Part shown: in pieces, positions 4,845 through 5,399 of the stretch
How the letters are laid out: every line of letters begins with the position of its first letter
Numbering within the stretch: the first letter of the stretch is position 1
Assembly (NCBI GenBank): GCA_943327965.2
Contig: CALPYQ020000141.1
Coordinates: forward strand, 1 to 5,399
Direction of reading: 5' to 3'
DNA: 5,399 nucleotides
Origin: Singulisphaera sp. GP187
GTDB taxonomy: Bacteria; Pseudomonadota; Gammaproteobacteria; Burkholderiales; Burkholderiaceae_C
Notes under the pieces: generated by a model
What the model was told of the DNA's origin: nothing
Databases searched by the model: none
Seen by the model: only the letters and a program-made list of their open reading frames with translations
Translations under genes and position numbers: made by a program

Positions 4845-5399
4845 TTAAGGTGAATTCTTAATCAAGTTGGCTTGGATGGCAATTTCTTCGCGTGCTTCAG
4901 GTGACATGCGATTGAGGTTTTTCAACTGCATCAGCATGCGCGGGTTTTTGGCCAGCACATCAACATGCCTGTGAAGATAATCCCAATACAAGGTGGTGAA
5001 GGGGCAGGCTGTTTCGCCAGTGGCCAGCGCTGGATTAAAGCGGCAGCCTTTGCAATGGTTGCTCATGCGGTCAATGTATTTGCCGCTGGCCACGTAAGGC
5101 TTGCTGGCCATCACGCCACCATCGGCAAACTGGCTCATGCCCAAGGTGTTGGGCAACTCGACCCATTCCACCGCATCCACATAAACACTCAAATACCATT
5201 CATGGACCTCTTTGGGTGCAACACCTAAAAGCAGTGCATAAAGTCCGGTCACCATCAAGCGTTGAATGTGATGCGCATAACCGTGTTCTAGCGTTTGTTG
5301 AATGGCATCTCGCATGCAAGCCATGTCTGTTTGACCTGTCCAATACAACGCAGGAAGTTTGGCGGTGGCCTGCATTTCGTTGCGTTCTATGTAATCGGG
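4845..5399 (-). CDS. FeS-BCP-type photolyase/cryptochrome (PhrB-like), C-terminal part
   Basis: The frame is open to the right edge, so only the last 184 residues are visible and the N-terminal antenna domain lies outside. Counting from Met at 5375, four cysteines stand at 20 (TDMACMRDAI), 108 and 111 (NHCKGCRF) and 124 (TACPF). The spacings of 88, 3 and 13 equal those I recall for the [4Fe-4S] ligands of Agrobacterium (6-4) photolyase PhrB (350, 438, 441, 454). The same offset puts a His pair at 35-36 (GYAHHIQRL), where PhrB has its catalytic histidines, and Trp12, Trp60 and Tyr61 where its electron-transfer residues lie. Such enzymes bind FAD, an Fe-S cluster and a lumazine-type antenna and repair UV-damaged DNA using blue light. 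The flavin reductase gene follows by 9 nt. Met 5375 is not the start, because conserved-looking sequence (DYIERNE) precedes it. A regulatory cryptochrome of the CryB type is the alternative. Confidence 0.92.
   Translation of the reverse strand, partial: PDYIERNEMQATAKLPALYWTGQTDMACMRDAIQQTLEHGYAHHIQRLMVTGLYALLLGVAPKEVHEWYLSVYVDAVEWVELPNTLGMSQFADGGVMASKPYVASGKYIDRMSNHCKGCRFNPALATGETACPFTTLYWDYLHRHVDVLAKNPRMLMQLKNLNRMSPEAREEIAIQANLIKNSP

Noticed and set aside
4845..5375. Photolyase fragment treated as a complete 176-residue gene starting at Met 5375
   Set aside because: The frame is open to the window edge, the upstream codons continue family-like sequence, and the Fe-S/FAD region cannot stand alone without the N-terminal domain.

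Overview
The window looks like chromosomal DNA from a betaproteobacterium, most likely a freshwater Comamonadaceae of the Limnohabitans/Rhodoferax/Polaromonas kind. This rests on the moderate GC content, tight gene packing and the character of the proteins. It is a judgement from recalled family resemblance, not a search result. There are no RNA genes, insertion sequences, CRISPR arrays or phage genes.

Left half (1-1877, minus strand): an IlvD/Edd-type sugar-acid dehydratase with its complete Fe-S and Mg ligand set, followed after 25 nt by the first 38 codons of a Rossmann-fold dehydrogenase that resembles D-erythronate dehydrogenase (DenD). The second gene runs off the left edge.

Centre (1878-2052): a 175-nt divergent control region. 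It holds a plausible plus-strand promoter, a weaker minus-strand promoter, a FadR/GntR-like half-symmetric site, two nested inverted repeats and a 16-bp-period direct repeat.

Middle right (2053-4198, plus strand): a three-gene operon encoding an HPR2-like hydroxypyruvate/glyoxylate reductase, a FadR-subfamily GntR regulator with an FCD ligand domain, and a small single-domain cupin. Together with the left-hand genes this reads as a carbohydrate-acid utilisation locus with its own local regulator. The dehydratase would make a 2-keto-3-deoxy acid, the dehydrogenases would oxidise or reduce hydroxy and keto acids, and the regulator probably binds the divergent region in response to a pathway acid. 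The actual substrate cannot be read from the sequence.

Right end (4224-5399, minus strand, convergent with the previous operon): a flavin-reductase-like FMN-binding protein, immediately preceded on its own strand (9-nt gap) by the C-terminal part of an FeS-BCP/PhrB-type photolyase whose four cluster cysteines are all present. These two genes look like a separate light/flavin-related operon that starts beyond the window.

Most of the window is ordinary metabolism. The items most worth a second look are the divergent operator region, the photolyase-flavin reductase pairing, and the unassigned substrate of the sugar-acid cluster.
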